NCBI GenBank assembly: GCA_036873755.1 | Contig: JAVTVY010018833.1 | Location: 1-64,000 of the forward strand | Length of the DNA: 64,000 nucleotides | Reading direction: 5' to 3' | From: Hanleya hanleyi | Taxonomy: Eukaryota; Mollusca; Polyplacophora; Lepidopleurida; Hanleyidae | Shown: in pieces, positions 1 to 7,832 of the stretch | Layout of the letters: every line of letters starts with the position of its first letter | Position numbering within the stretch: the stretch's first letter is position 1 | The notes under the pieces: generated by a model | Told to the model about the DNA's origin: nothing | The model's database searches: none | Seen by the model: only the letters and a program-made list of their open reading frames with translations | Position numbers and translations under genes: made by a program

Positions 1-548
1 AGCCTGAGAATGGAAACGAGGAATCAACATGGCCAATAAAGCATCTGTATTTACTGCTGTGATTTGATAAGATACTCTGAGGATCATGGGTTCTATAACA
101 ATGAACAGTATTATCATGATAAGTATTGTGCTTCACTGAGAAAGGCTTATCGTTCAAATAATTTAAAAAAATGATCATGATCAAATATTTAGAGTGGGAA
201 GCTTGTCAAGTTGAAGGGAACACACCGGACACAAACGCTATACTTTCGGTGGTGCTTCTGTGGGCTCTAAGATTGATAATACTTGCCAGGGACCACGGCA
301 TACAAGGTCTAGCGGACCAATTTCCAAAACTCTCCCTTAGTTGCCATTCGTACTTTTCAACGAAAAGAGGTGTATTTGGACAGCCATATAACTCATATTT
401 ATGGCCCAATCGGTCTAAAAGTTGCTATATTTTGCTCAATATGAATGACACTGCCATATGCAATCGGGGTTTGCTATTGTATCTCATTTGTAGGTCAGCA
501 TCTAGGGGCCGTATCTAATTGCCAGATTAATAAAAGTCTCAGATAAAT
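1..548. other. Left flank of the Polinton, no recognisable gene
   Basis: AT-rich sequence. A 115-codon open frame at 171-518 on the plus strand has no recognisable domain, no clear promoter and no splice-site context. I treat it as chance. The stretch may be part of an upstream GALE intron, because the missing 5' exons of that gene would have to lie to the left of this window. Confidence 0.5.
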
Positions 549-554
549 GGGGTA
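549..554. repeat. Target-site duplication, left copy (GGGGTA)
   Basis: The six bases GGGGTA directly precede the left TIR and recur at 13481-13486 directly after the right TIR. Six-base duplications are characteristic of Polinton/Maverick integration. Confidence 0.9.
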
Positions 555-2245
555 AGTAGTGGATGTTGAGCAGTTAAAGCCCCTTTTCACCCGGATGTAA
601 CTATGACGTCACAACTGGATGGTTTGTAACGAGTCTTTTGATTGGTTGAATTGTAAGTGTGAGGTTGAATTTGATTGGTTGAGGTGTCGTCCCTGTTGTA
701 AAGCAAGATGGTGGGTGTCGGCCCTGTTGTAAAGCAAGATGGCGGCGTGGTTCGGGCATGTTCGGGCATGTTCGGGCAAAAAAAAAGTTCCGGCAAAAAA
801 AAAAAAAAAAAAATGTATTCATGCGCGGTGATGCGGTTTGGCCGTGGTTTTGGCGGTGATTCGGTCTCGGGAAAAAGCTTCCGCGGAGAAAAAGTAGTCC
901 CTAGATAAAATGGTCCGATGGGGTCGAGTGAGGTATCAAAGTGAAGGTTAGGTGAAGGAGCATCTAATGGGCTGGGTGTGGGGTTGAAATATCGTCATTC
1001 TGCGCATGCGCGGCGGCCGAAGGGTATGAAAATAGCCTTTTTGGAGCTAGGGGAGCCCCTAAGGGTCCGATGGGGTCGAGTGAGGTATCAAATTGAAGGT
1101 TAGGTGAAGGGGCATCTGATGGGCTGGGCGCGGGGTTGAACTATCGGCATTCTGCGCATGCGCGGAGGCCAAAGGGTATGAAAATAGCCTTTTTGGAGCT
1201 AGGAGATTGACTACTGGTCCAGTGGGGTCGAGTGAGGTATCGATGTGAAGCATTCGTGAAGGGGCATCTGATGGGCTGGGTGTGGGGTTGAAATATCGGC
1301 ATTCTGCGCATGCGCGGTGGCCCAAGGGTATGGAAATAGCGGTTTTGGAGCTAGGGGAGTCCCTAATGGGCCAATGGAGTCGTATGAGGTATCAAAGTGA
1401 AGCATTCGTGAAGGGGCATCTGATGGACTGGGTGTGGGTTGAACTATCGGCATTCTGCGCATGCGTGGTGGCCCAAGGGTATGGAAATAGCCGTGTTGGA
1501 GCTAGGGGAGCCCGTAATGGACCAATGGGGTCGAGTGAGGTATCAAAGTGAAGCATTCGTGAAGGGGCATCTGATGGGCTGGATATGGGGTTGAACTATC
1601 GGCATTCTGCGCATGCGCGGTGGCCCAAGGGTATGGAAATAGCCGTGTTGGGAGGTAGGGGAGCCCCTAATGCACCAATGGGGTCGAGTGAGGTATCTAA
1701 GTGAAGCATTCGTGAAGGGGCATCTGATGAGTTGGGTGTGCGGTAGGAATATCATTCTGCGCATGCGCAGATGCAATACGGAGGTCTCGTCCAATCAGAA
1801 GCGAGTATTTCAAATCCGTCCCAGAGCTCTCGTCCAATCAGAAGCGAGTATTTTGACCCGGTGCATTATGGGACATATCCAAGATGGCGGCACGTATGTT
1901 CAAGATGGCGGCACATCCGGTGTCGAAAACTGGCCATTTTGTCGGATGTGGTCACTCAGTGTCGAAAACTGGACCCTGTATGACGTCACTTCCGGGTTTT
2001 TCACTAAAAACTACCTCCAAACATAGAAGAGTTCCTAATGTTTCCTCTTAGACGTCCGTATGTTCAATCGCCGGTGTGTTTTGTGTTTTCCCGCTCCGCC
2101 CCAGCGCCCCGCAGCGCGAGCGCGCGCGCGCGAGTTCTCCGGAAGTGCGCGTCATCCCCGGCAGTGCGCGCGCGGACGCGGGTCAAAAAGGTCAAAGGGT
2201 CACCTCCAGGTCAGACGGTCCAATGTCCAATGAGACAATGTTGCG
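555..2245 (+). repeat. Left terminal inverted repeat of the Polinton
   Basis: It matches the reverse complement of 11640-13480 nearly throughout. From the outside inward it contains a terminal segment with a CRE-type TGACGTCA (604-611), AAGATGG/AAGATGGCGG motifs near 700-745, A-runs, and an array of ~155-bp units (about 907-1760). Further in come paired CCAATCAG boxes, further AAGATGGCGG motifs (about 1880-1915) and a CG-rich inner block. It is ~150 bp shorter than the right copy because it has one fewer array unit. Open frames inside it are repeat-derived and not called as genes. Confidence 0.93.
907..1760 (+). repeat. Tandem array of ~155-bp units with NRF1-type cores (left TIR)
   Basis: Six units start with GGGGTCGAGTGAGGTATC or a close variant near 908, 1074, 1226, 1380, 1530 and 1681. 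Each carries a near-perfect TGCGCATGCGC core (NRF1-type half-site pair) downstream of the GGGCTGGGTGTGG segment. Two outer units share the variant GGTTAGGTGAAGG; inner units read GCATTCGTGAAGG. Transcription-factor binding is inferred from the motif only. Confidence 0.85.
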
Positions 2246-2593
2246 AGGTGTGAGTGAGTGCAAGAATGTATTCATCCGCGGTGATGCAGTCATGTCTGGC
2301 GGTGATTCGGTCTCGGGGAAAAAGCTTCCTTGCCCAATGCCTACGGACTTTACCGAAGATACACGGACTTTAACGAAAAGACACGGACGTACACGAAAAG
2401 ACGCGAAGGTGAACGCCATTGTGGGAAACCTCCCACAGACAGGTCAGTACATGCATTTCTATGTTGTTCACGCATAATAAAAGGATTGATCTGTAATCTG
2501 TGTTGTTGTTGTTGTTGTTGTTGCTCCCTTTTTTGGACTAACCCATCAGAATAGTACGTATCACGGACTACACCCGTAGAGCTACATCTGGTC
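2246..2593 (+). promoter_or_regulatory. Leader between left TIR and first gene; diverged copy of a TIR segment and GTT microsatellite
   Basis: Positions 2263-2328 repeat, in the same orientation, the TIR segment near 813-885 (shared words include GGTGATTCGGTCTCGGG and AAAAAGCTTCC). They are followed by three short ACACGGACNTN-ACGAAAAGAC-type repeats (2340-2405) and a (GTT)n tract near 2500-2523. A frame running 2076-2477 spans both TIR and leader, and I do not believe it is coding. Confidence 0.55.
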
Positions 2594-2600
2594 TATAAAA
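2594..2600 (+). promoter_or_regulatory. TATA box of the first Polinton gene
   Basis: TATAAAA lies 47 bases upstream of the ATG at 2641. It is the first of a regular series of TATA boxes, one per gene, at 39-59 bases before the start codons. Confidence 0.75.
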
Positions 2601-2640
2601 CACGTCCCTCTGGATCCCACACCTTCATTTCTACAGAGCC

Positions 2641-2967
2641 ATGGCGGAGACCCAGCCCCATGCGACTCGCATTTTACAGTATGCCACCGTGGTGAATTCA
2701 TTCACGGGTTACCGAGCAGTGGTCCGGTCCATGTTTGCAGATGGCGACGACAACGAGGGACGACGCCAGATCCTGAACGAGTTCACAGAAGCGGTCCTCC
2801 ACAGAGTGCACTCGATGGAGAGGCGTGCCATCACTCACCACTACTGGACTATGACAGCCATCCTTGATGCTCGGGCTATGGACCACGAGCGCTCACGCCG
2901 CAACCAGCACCGGCTGGTTGGCCTCATACTAGTCTGTGCCCTATTCACCCTGGCGCTGTGGTATTGA
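2641..2967 (+). CDS. Small tail-anchored membrane protein, Polinton gene 1
   Basis: Intact 108-residue protein that starts with an ATG in good context (GCCATGG). Residues 1-90 are charged and mostly helical-looking, with many Arg and His. Residues 91-108 form one hydrophobic segment (LVGLILVCALFTLALWY) that ends at the C-terminus, so a tail-anchored topology is likely. I do not recognise the family. As the first gene after the left TIR, with its own TATA box, it could be an early accessory or membrane-remodelling protein; that is inference only. The next gene's TATA box lies 4 bases after its stop codon. Confidence 0.7.
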   Translation: MAETQPHATRILQYATVVNSFTGYRAVVRSMFADGDDNEGRRQILNEFTEAVLHRVHSMERRAITHHYWTMTAILDARAMDHERSRRNQHRLVGLILVCALFTLALWY

Positions 2968-2970
2968 CAC

Positions 2971-2978
2971 TATAAATA
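2971..2978 (+). promoter_or_regulatory. TATA box of Polinton gene 2
   Basis: TATAAATA lies just after the gene 1 stop codon and 59 bases before the ATG at 3030. Confidence 0.75.
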
Positions 2979-3029
2979 CCAGGGTCAGACAGAGTGTGTG
3001 TCATTCACCGTTCGACATTTGGACCAAGC

Positions 3030-3692
3030 ATGTCATCCGTCCTACGAGCCATCCTCCCCCTTACACCTTACCAGGTGGGATTATACGTTTATGAAGATTA
3101 TGTGACTCTGGTGGAAGATAGTGGCGGGGATTGGAGGGCGTCCCCTGAGACTTTATCGAATACGGTGACACTACAGCGTGATGGGTGGACTAAGTTTAAA
3201 CGGGTGTTGAGCGGAGAGTTAGACGGACACCTGATCCACCTGGACAAGGCCAACTACGTATACCATACTGCGCTCTACCCACGGGTGGGACGCTACCAAG
3301 AGCCGGCTCGAAGTTTCCTCCTAACTCCCTCTCTGTGGTCAGCCTTGGAGAAAATAGGCCCTCTGGTGGACCAGTTATTTATACCCGACGATCGATCACC
3401 CCACCAATTGGCATGGGCTCATGCTATCGAACACGCACTAGATGAACCTAATGAAAAAAAAGCGGATGGAGAAAATACTATATGTATAGAATGCGCAGAG
3501 GCTGGAATGACAGTGTCACCTCATGAAGCCACCCACACACACATGACGGGCCAGAACGATGAAGAAGAAGACAAAATCCGTGATGAAGCCGCGGGGCCAA
3601 TGGCTGAACCCCATGAACAACTACATGAACCCGACGACGATGCCATTGATTACCCGGCTAGACTCAGTCAGCCCAATGACATGACCACCTGA
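3030..3692 (+). CDS. Paralogous protein A (two PC4-like half-repeats, acidic tail), Polinton gene 2
   Basis: Intact 220-residue protein. I chose the ATG at 3030 because the in-frame region before it overlaps the predicted transcription start (TATA at 2971). Residues ~40-75 contain the segment GWTKFKRVLSGELDG, which recurs almost unchanged in the next gene. A second motif, LTPSLWSALE, lies near residues 104-113. The pattern beta-strand, [ST]xxxWxxhK/L, then acidic Asp/Leu resembles the PC4/p15 single-stranded-DNA-binding fold, but this is a by-eye suggestion. The last ~80 residues are acidic with His-Glu clusters. The gene forms a tandem duplicate pair with 3765-4229. A role in element transcription or replication is plausible but unproven. 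Confidence 0.65.
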   Translation: MSSVLRAILPLTPYQVGLYVYEDYVTLVEDSGGDWRASPETLSNTVTLQRDGWTKFKRVLSGELDGHLIHLDKANYVYHTALYPRVGRYQEPARSFLLTPSLWSALEKIGPLVDQLFIPDDRSPHQLAWAHAIEHALDEPNEKKADGENTICIECAEAGMTVSPHEATHTHMTGQNDEEEDKIRDEAAGPMAEPHEQLHEPDDDAIDYPARLSQPNDMTT

Positions 3693-3717
3693 TCCTTTGA
3701 TCTCACGGGGTTCTCCC

Positions 3718-3725
3718 TATAAATA
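3718..3725 (+). promoter_or_regulatory. TATA box of Polinton gene 3
   Basis: TATAAATA lies 47 bases before the ATG at 3765. The surrounding CCCTATAAATACGGG context is like that of gene 2. Confidence 0.75.
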
Positions 3726-3764
3726 CGGGAGACAGTGAAATCTGGTACCATTCACGTACTGACC

Positions 3765-4229
3765 ATGACGGAGCATATAGTACTGGCGTATTTCAGCTTG
3801 ACCCCCGAGGTTTTCCTGCACGTGTATGCGGATAAGGTCGATATCATGGAGGAGGTGGTGGGAGACACGGACCCTACACAACCGTGCCCGGCTCACATTC
3901 GTCTGTCCCGGGAGGGCTGGACCAAATTCAAACGGGTGTTGTCTGGTGAACTGGACGGCGACCTCATCCACTTGTGTCACGATGTGTACATTCGACGCGG
4001 CCCTTTCTTTGCTCAATTGGCTCGGCTAGATGGAGGTACAGTGCATTTTACCCTTCACCCTGATCTATGGTCTGCATTGGAAGATGCCGTGGTGGATGTG
4101 GATGAAGTGCTTATCAAGCGGTCATCAGACGAGTTGGACTGGTCATTGACCATGGCCACTGTGGAAGTCCACGAAGAAAATCAGAAAGAAACTCAGGCCC
4201 AAGATATACCCGTTATAAATAAACGATAG
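3765..4229 (+). CDS. Paralogous protein B (PC4-like half-repeats), Polinton gene 3
   Basis: Intact 154-residue protein and a clear paralogue of gene 2. GWTKFKRVLSGELDG is shared with only flanking differences, and LHPDLWSALE corresponds to LTPSLWSALE. It lacks the long acidic tail of gene 2. The ATG at 3765 is chosen over an upstream GTG because of its spacing to the TATA box. Its 3' end contains the TATA box of the integrase gene (4214-4221), so coding and promoter sequence overlap. Function is unknown; a nucleic-acid-binding regulator is my best guess. Confidence 0.65.
   Translation: MTEHIVLAYFSLTPEVFLHVYADKVDIMEEVVGDTDPTQPCPAHIRLSREGWTKFKRVLSGELDGDLIHLCHDVYIRRGPFFAQLARLDGGTVHFTLHPDLWSALEDAVVDVDEVLIKRSSDELDWSLTMATVEVHEENQKETQAQDIPVINKR
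4214..4221 (+). promoter_or_regulatory. TATA box of the integrase gene, inside the end of gene 3
   Basis: TATAAATA lies 44 bases before the ATG at 4258 and just before the gene 3 stop codon (4227-4229). Confidence 0.75.
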
Positions 4230-4257
4230 AGCCAGGGTCCATCATCATTTTGTCACC

Positions 4258-5330
4258 ATGAAGCGCTGGGAGAAGGTGTTGGATAACTTATACTACAGTC
4301 CCGACAGTCCGGCAGCCTATAGTGCATTGTCGGCTCTCTATCGAGCGGCCAAACCCCAGGGGGTACAACGTGCCCAAGTCCGAGATTGGTTAAGAAGACA
4401 AGACACCTATACCTTACATCGATCTGTCCGTCGCCATTTTCTACGGAACCGGGTCATCGTGGGAGGAATAGATGCCCAGTGGCAAGCGGATTTGGTGGAT
4501 ATGAGCGCCTTTGCCAAACACAACGATGAGAATCGGTATATCTTGACGTGCATCGATATCCTATCAAGTATGCGTGGGTGGTACCCATCCGGACGAAAAC
4601 GGGGGCAAATCTCATAGCGGCGTTCAAAGACATCTTCAAGACCGGGCGCAAACCTTTGTATTTGCAAACCGACGAAGGCACGGAATTCCTCAACAGACCG
4701 TTCCAAGCCTTTCTCAAGAAACAGAAGGTGTTTTTCTTCCATACGTACAACGAGACCAAGGCTTCCGTGGTGGAGAGGTTCAACAGGACATTCAAAGGCC
4801 GCATGTATAAATATTTCACCTATAAGAATACAAGGCGGTACATCGATGTTCTCCCGAAACTGGTGAGGGGTTACAATCGAGCCTATCATCGAAGTATAGA
4901 GAGAGCCCCCATTACCGTGACCCAACGCAATGAAGCCCAAGTCCGGCGTGTCTTGTACCCCAGGCCATCGCAGCGAACGACGAAGGCGGTGTACAAGGTC
5001 GGCGACCCTGTACGGATCAGTAAAGTCAAGGGCAAGTTCGAGAAAAGTTACTTGCCCAACTGGAGCGATGAGCACTTCCTGATTAAACGGCGCCTACCCC
5101 GACAGCGGCGAGTCTATGAACTGGAAGATCTCCAAGGCGAAACGTTGCTGGGGACGTTTTACGACACGGAATTACAGCCTGTTGTAAAAACACAGCAAGA
5201 CTACTACACGGTGGAGCAGATTTTGAAAACGGAACGTCGACGTGGCAAACTGTTTCATTTCGTAAAATGGCAAGGCTGGCCCAGTTCCTTCAATTCCTGG
5301 ATCGCGGCCAACCAGGTGAAACGACTATAA
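4258..5330 (+). pseudogene. Polinton integrase (rve family, C-terminal chromodomain), one frameshift
   Basis: Retrovirus-type DDE integrase that would catalyse end processing and strand transfer of the element. Segment 1 (4258 to about 4565) holds an N-terminal helical region and the first catalytic Asp in WQADLVDM. Segment 2, in another frame (open from 4548, ends 5330), holds the second Asp in LQTDEGTEF and the catalytic Glu in SVVERFNRTFK, 34 positions later. A chromodomain follows at its C-terminus (motif YYTVEQIL, then FVKWQGWP, then WIAANQV). All three catalytic residues survive. The break is a one-base loss within about 4557-4570, beside a short A run. The stop codon overlaps the TATA box of the next gene. 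Confidence 0.93.
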
Positions 5331-5331
5331 A
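5326..5331 (+). promoter_or_regulatory. TATA box of the mucin-like membrane protein gene
   Basis: TATAAA overlaps the integrase stop codon (TAA 5328-5330) and lies 55 bases before the ATG at 5381. Confidence 0.75.
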
Positions 5332-5380
5332 GCCAGACACCACTGCCGTCCTCCTTCATTCCACGTCCGACCCCAGTGCT

Positions 5381-5965
5381 ATGGACCAACAGCAGCTGCC
5401 TCCGAAGACAGCGTCTCGCAAAACGCGCAAAGCGCAAGTGGTCTTTGGGGTGCTATTGCTAACCCTGCTGAGTGTGTTGTACGGAGGTGTGTTTTACGAC
5501 GTAACCTATGTCAGTACGTTACTTAACCAACTGAGAACATCAGCCATCAGTGAAACGGGTCTACAGAGAGCACCAGTCGTATCGAGCCCAGTCACCACCA
5601 CCACCACCACACCCCGCGTACAAGCCACGTCGAGCTCTACACTTACACCAAGTACACCTACTACGTCTCAAGACCCACCGGATTTCATCCCTCACAGTGA
5701 ACCGACAACGACGACGACCACCCACGTTGTACCCACCCCCAGCACCATCTCTGAACGTGAACAGACAACGACGACCGACGTTGTACCCACCACCCCTCCA
5801 GTTCACTCGTACGAAATTTACAAGAGCGGGTTACCACGACAACGGATAGACCTCAAACCATGGACCCTCGGTGGCAACATCCCTTCACCTGCGTCATCGC
5901 AGGACCGACGAGCTCCGGCAAAACGCACTTCGTCAGGAAGCTCCTTCAACACGCCGACAGCATGA
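5381..5965 (+). CDS. Membrane protein with Thr/Ser/Pro-rich mucin-like region, Polinton gene 5
   Basis: Intact 195-residue protein. A short basic N-terminus (residues 1-18) is followed by a hydrophobic segment at ~19-38, which suggests a type II membrane protein. Residues ~65-145 are dominated by Thr, Ser and Pro, with imperfect repeats (EPTTTTTT/EREQTTTTDVVPT). Such regions are usually heavily O-glycosylated. The last 106 bases overlap the ATPase gene in a different frame, and the Ser/Arg-rich C-terminus is encoded in that overlap. No known family is recognised. A surface or envelope-like role is possible but is inference from composition. Confidence 0.65.
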   Translation: MDQQQLPPKTASRKTRKAQVVFGVLLLTLLSVLYGGVFYDVTYVSTLLNQLRTSAISETGLQRAPVVSSPVTTTTTTPRVQATSSSTLTPSTPTTSQDPPDFIPHSEPTTTTTTHVVPTPSTISEREQTTTTDVVPTTPPVHSYEIYKSGLPRQRIDLKPWTLGGNIPSPASSQDRRAPAKRTSSGSSFNTPTA

Positions 5966-6465
5966 TCACTCCACCCATTGCCCGAGTCGTGTGGTGTTAC
6001 GGAGAATGGCAGGAAGCGTATGCAGCAATGCCCCACATCACGTTCGTGGAAGGCCTACCCAACCTGGCCGATTTGGAACCCGACACCTTGGTGGTTGTGG
6101 ATGATCTCATGGCGGAGACGGATGCACGGGTCACCCAACTCTTTACCAAAGGCAGCCATCATCGACGGCTCAGCATCATCTACATTGTGCAGAATCTGTT
6201 CAGTAAAAACAAAGAACATCGGAATATCAGCTTAAATGCCCACTACCTGGTGGTCTTCAAAAACCCGAGAGATACCACTCAACTGCTGCACCTGGCGAGA
6301 CAGATGTATCCCGGCCGCACACCGTTTGCGTTGGAAGCCTTCAAAGATGCCACAACCCCTCAGCACGGGTATATGCTCTTCGATCTCAAGCAAGCCACCC
6401 CCGACCACCTTCGACTTTCCGGCATCTTTCCCGGAGAGACCCACCACGTGTACATGCAAAAATAA
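5860..6465 (+). CDS. FtsK/HerA-type genome-packaging ATPase
   Basis: Intact 201-residue ATPase that is expected to pump the element's DNA into a capsid. Walker A is GPTSSGKT (residues 15-22) and Walker B is LVVVDD (77-82). Near 120-150 there is a VQNLF...H...N segment with a downstream LVVFKNPRD, as in the A32/FtsK-like packaging ATPases of Polintons, virophages and large DNA viruses. The length is slightly below the usual 210-260 residues. The start overlaps the end of gene 5, and no TATA box of its own is seen, so it may come from the same transcript or from a promoter inside gene 5. AATAAA follows at 6525. Confidence 0.92.
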   Translation: MDPRWQHPFTCVIAGPTSSGKTHFVRKLLQHADSMITPPIARVVWCYGEWQEAYAAMPHITFVEGLPNLADLEPDTLVVVDDLMAETDARVTQLFTKGSHHRRLSIIYIVQNLFSKNKEHRNISLNAHYLVVFKNPRDTTQLLHLARQMYPGRTPFALEAFKDATTPQHGYMLFDLKQATPDHLRLSGIFPGETHHVYMQK

Positions 6466-6524
6466 TGTAAACACACCCACAGTGGCGCCCCCAGCTGGGG
6501 TCTGTGTGTTTGATGATGGGGAAT

Positions 6525-6530
6525 AATAAA
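6525..6530 (+). terminator. Poly(A) signal after the ATPase gene
   Basis: AATAAA lies 60 bases after the ATPase stop codon and just before the next TATA-like box, so it probably ends the first transcription unit(s). Confidence 0.6.
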
Positions 6531-6572
6531 AAGAATGAATACCACAGCAGGGTTGACTTTGTCTGTGAGGTG

Positions 6573-6580
6573 GATAAAAA
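6573..6580 (+). promoter_or_regulatory. TATA-like box (GATAAAAA) of the small basic protein gene
   Basis: It lies 44 bases before the ATG at 6617, the same spacing as the canonical TATA boxes upstream. Confidence 0.55.
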
Positions 6581-6616
6581 GGGCAGAGTTGTGGGTTCTA
6601 GCATTAGTTGTACAGG

Positions 6617-6956
6617 ATGTCTGCGCGAGTACGGAAGCACGCTCCCACGCTCCGTGTATTGAAGACGGCCCCACCCGAGTTAGTCCGAACCATTGTACGC
6701 GGTGCGGACCCTGACCTTGTACGCTGTCTGTGCGAGATCGGGTACAACCTGTTAAAAGGCAACGTACCACTGACTCCGGCTCAGAAGACCAAGTTGGCCA
6801 AGCATAAGACAGGTCTCCGAACCCTAGTCCACAAGCGGGTCCCTCAAACACAAAAGAAAAGGTGTTACAGAAAGGCGGCTTTCTCGGGGCCATCTTAGCA
6901 CCGTTGGCCGCTTCCGTGTTGGGTCCAGTATTGGGTGGACTCTTCGGCCGACAATG
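6617..6956 (+). pseudogene. Small basic protein with hydrophobic Gly/Leu-rich tail, frameshifted
   Basis: Segment 1 (6617-6898) encodes a basic protein with motifs GADPDLVRCLCEIGYN and LKGNVPLTPAQK. These are typical of a short protein conserved in many Polintons of invertebrates. Its normal hydrophobic end (a KGGFLG-type motif followed by Ala/Leu/Gly-rich residues) lies in a different frame from about 6860 to the stop at 6954-6956. In the current frame the protein instead ends after a few unrelated residues. The break is at an A-rich run (about 6853-6861). The alternative stop overlaps the ATG of the next gene as ATGA. The role is unknown; a minor virion or membrane-active protein is often suspected. 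Confidence 0.75.
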
Positions 6957-7799
6957 AACCACACGAAAAAAATGGTCCTCGTCGAACCACGGTTCCTGCA
7001 AAACCTCCAATCACCCTACCCTGTCCCACCTACGGTGAAGACCATAAACAGCCTCGATGGAGAGATGCAACAGATCTTACAGAGACCGGGGTTAAGCGAC
7101 GGTGAGAAAGTACAACGGTACAATGAGACGCTTCAACGGTACATGACGTTCATGGACCAATACAAAACCCTGTCTACCCCAGCAACAGCACCACCACCAC
7201 CACCACCACCACCACCACGTGACAGACCGCTGACCTCAGCACCGCTCCAACAGCCGGGTGAGGTAGCCCCCACAGCCCCACAGTGGGTGGAAGACGAAGT
7301 GCTGAAGAGTGTACCTGCCTCGTTCAAGAAACAAGCTGGCCTGGTATTACAACGGATGAAACAGAATCCTAACATGACTTGGAATGATAAAGGCGAACTC
7401 CTGGTACAGAATCAGGTGGTCCCCGGCACCCACATGACGGATTTAGTGAATGATCTGATGCGTCAACGCAGATCGCACACCGATCCTCGAGGACGGGAGG
7501 TCTTCGCTCAAGGCTTGAAAGACATGCATGTACCACAGGAATTGGTGGGGAACCCCCACCGCTGGGCCTTTATGCAGCAAACCCAGCAATCACCGAGTGG
7601 CCCACTACCTTCTTGGGAAGCCGAATGGGAACCGGAGTCACCCCCCAAAACACCACCACAACGGGCACTTTCTTTTCGCGCCTATAAAAAAACACCCTTG
7701 ATCAAGACACCCCACATCTCCAGAGCCGTGACACGTAGCAAGTCAACGCGACGAACACGACGCCGCACACAACCGCCCAAGGCCTGGAAGACCTATTAA
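6954..7799 (+). CDS. Proline-rich, basic-tailed conserved Polinton protein
   Basis: Intact 281-residue protein. N-terminal KMVLVEPRF motif, then a helical region (residues ~28-72), a run of ten or more Pro (~79-90), a middle helical domain (~105-200), and a strongly basic C-terminus rich in Arg/Thr/Ser (RTRRRTQPP). Proteins beginning with KMVLV[DE]PR next to the preceding small protein recur in invertebrate Polintons; I know of no assigned function. Its position among the capsid genes and its basic tail suggest a virion or core component (inference). The (CCA)n repeat behind the Pro run is prone to slippage. Confidence 0.75.
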   Translation: MNHTKKMVLVEPRFLQNLQSPYPVPPTVKTINSLDGEMQQILQRPGLSDGEKVQRYNETLQRYMTFMDQYKTLSTPATAPPPPPPPPPRDRPLTSAPLQQPGEVAPTAPQWVEDEVLKSVPASFKKQAGLVLQRMKQNPNMTWNDKGELLVQNQVVPGTHMTDLVNDLMRQRRSHTDPRGREVFAQGLKDMHVPQELVGNPHRWAFMQQTQQSPSGPLPSWEAEWEPESPPKTPPQRALSFRAYKKTPLIKTPHISRAVTRSKSTRRTRRRTQPPKAWKTY

Positions 7800-7800
7800 A
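7794..7800 (+). promoter_or_regulatory. TATA-like TATTAAA before the minor capsid gene
   Basis: It overlaps the preceding stop codon (7797-7799) and lies 39 bases before the ATG at 7833. It follows the same layout as the upstream TATA boxes but with a weaker match. Confidence 0.4.
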
Positions 7801-7832
7801 ACCAACAGCAGCAGCAGGACAGCTCAGTCGCC

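Noticed and set aside
1059..1794. Frames with repeated AHAQNADSSTP-like and MPLHECF-like peptides on both strands
   Set aside because: They are translations of the ~155-bp tandem units. The same peptides recur wherever the array occurs (12088-12975, 25801-26142, 29501-30449).
2038..2477. Overlapping frames of 70-130 codons in the inner TIR and leader
   Set aside because: CG-rich repeat sequence that is also present inverted in the other TIR. The frames cross the TIR boundary and have no recognisable domain.
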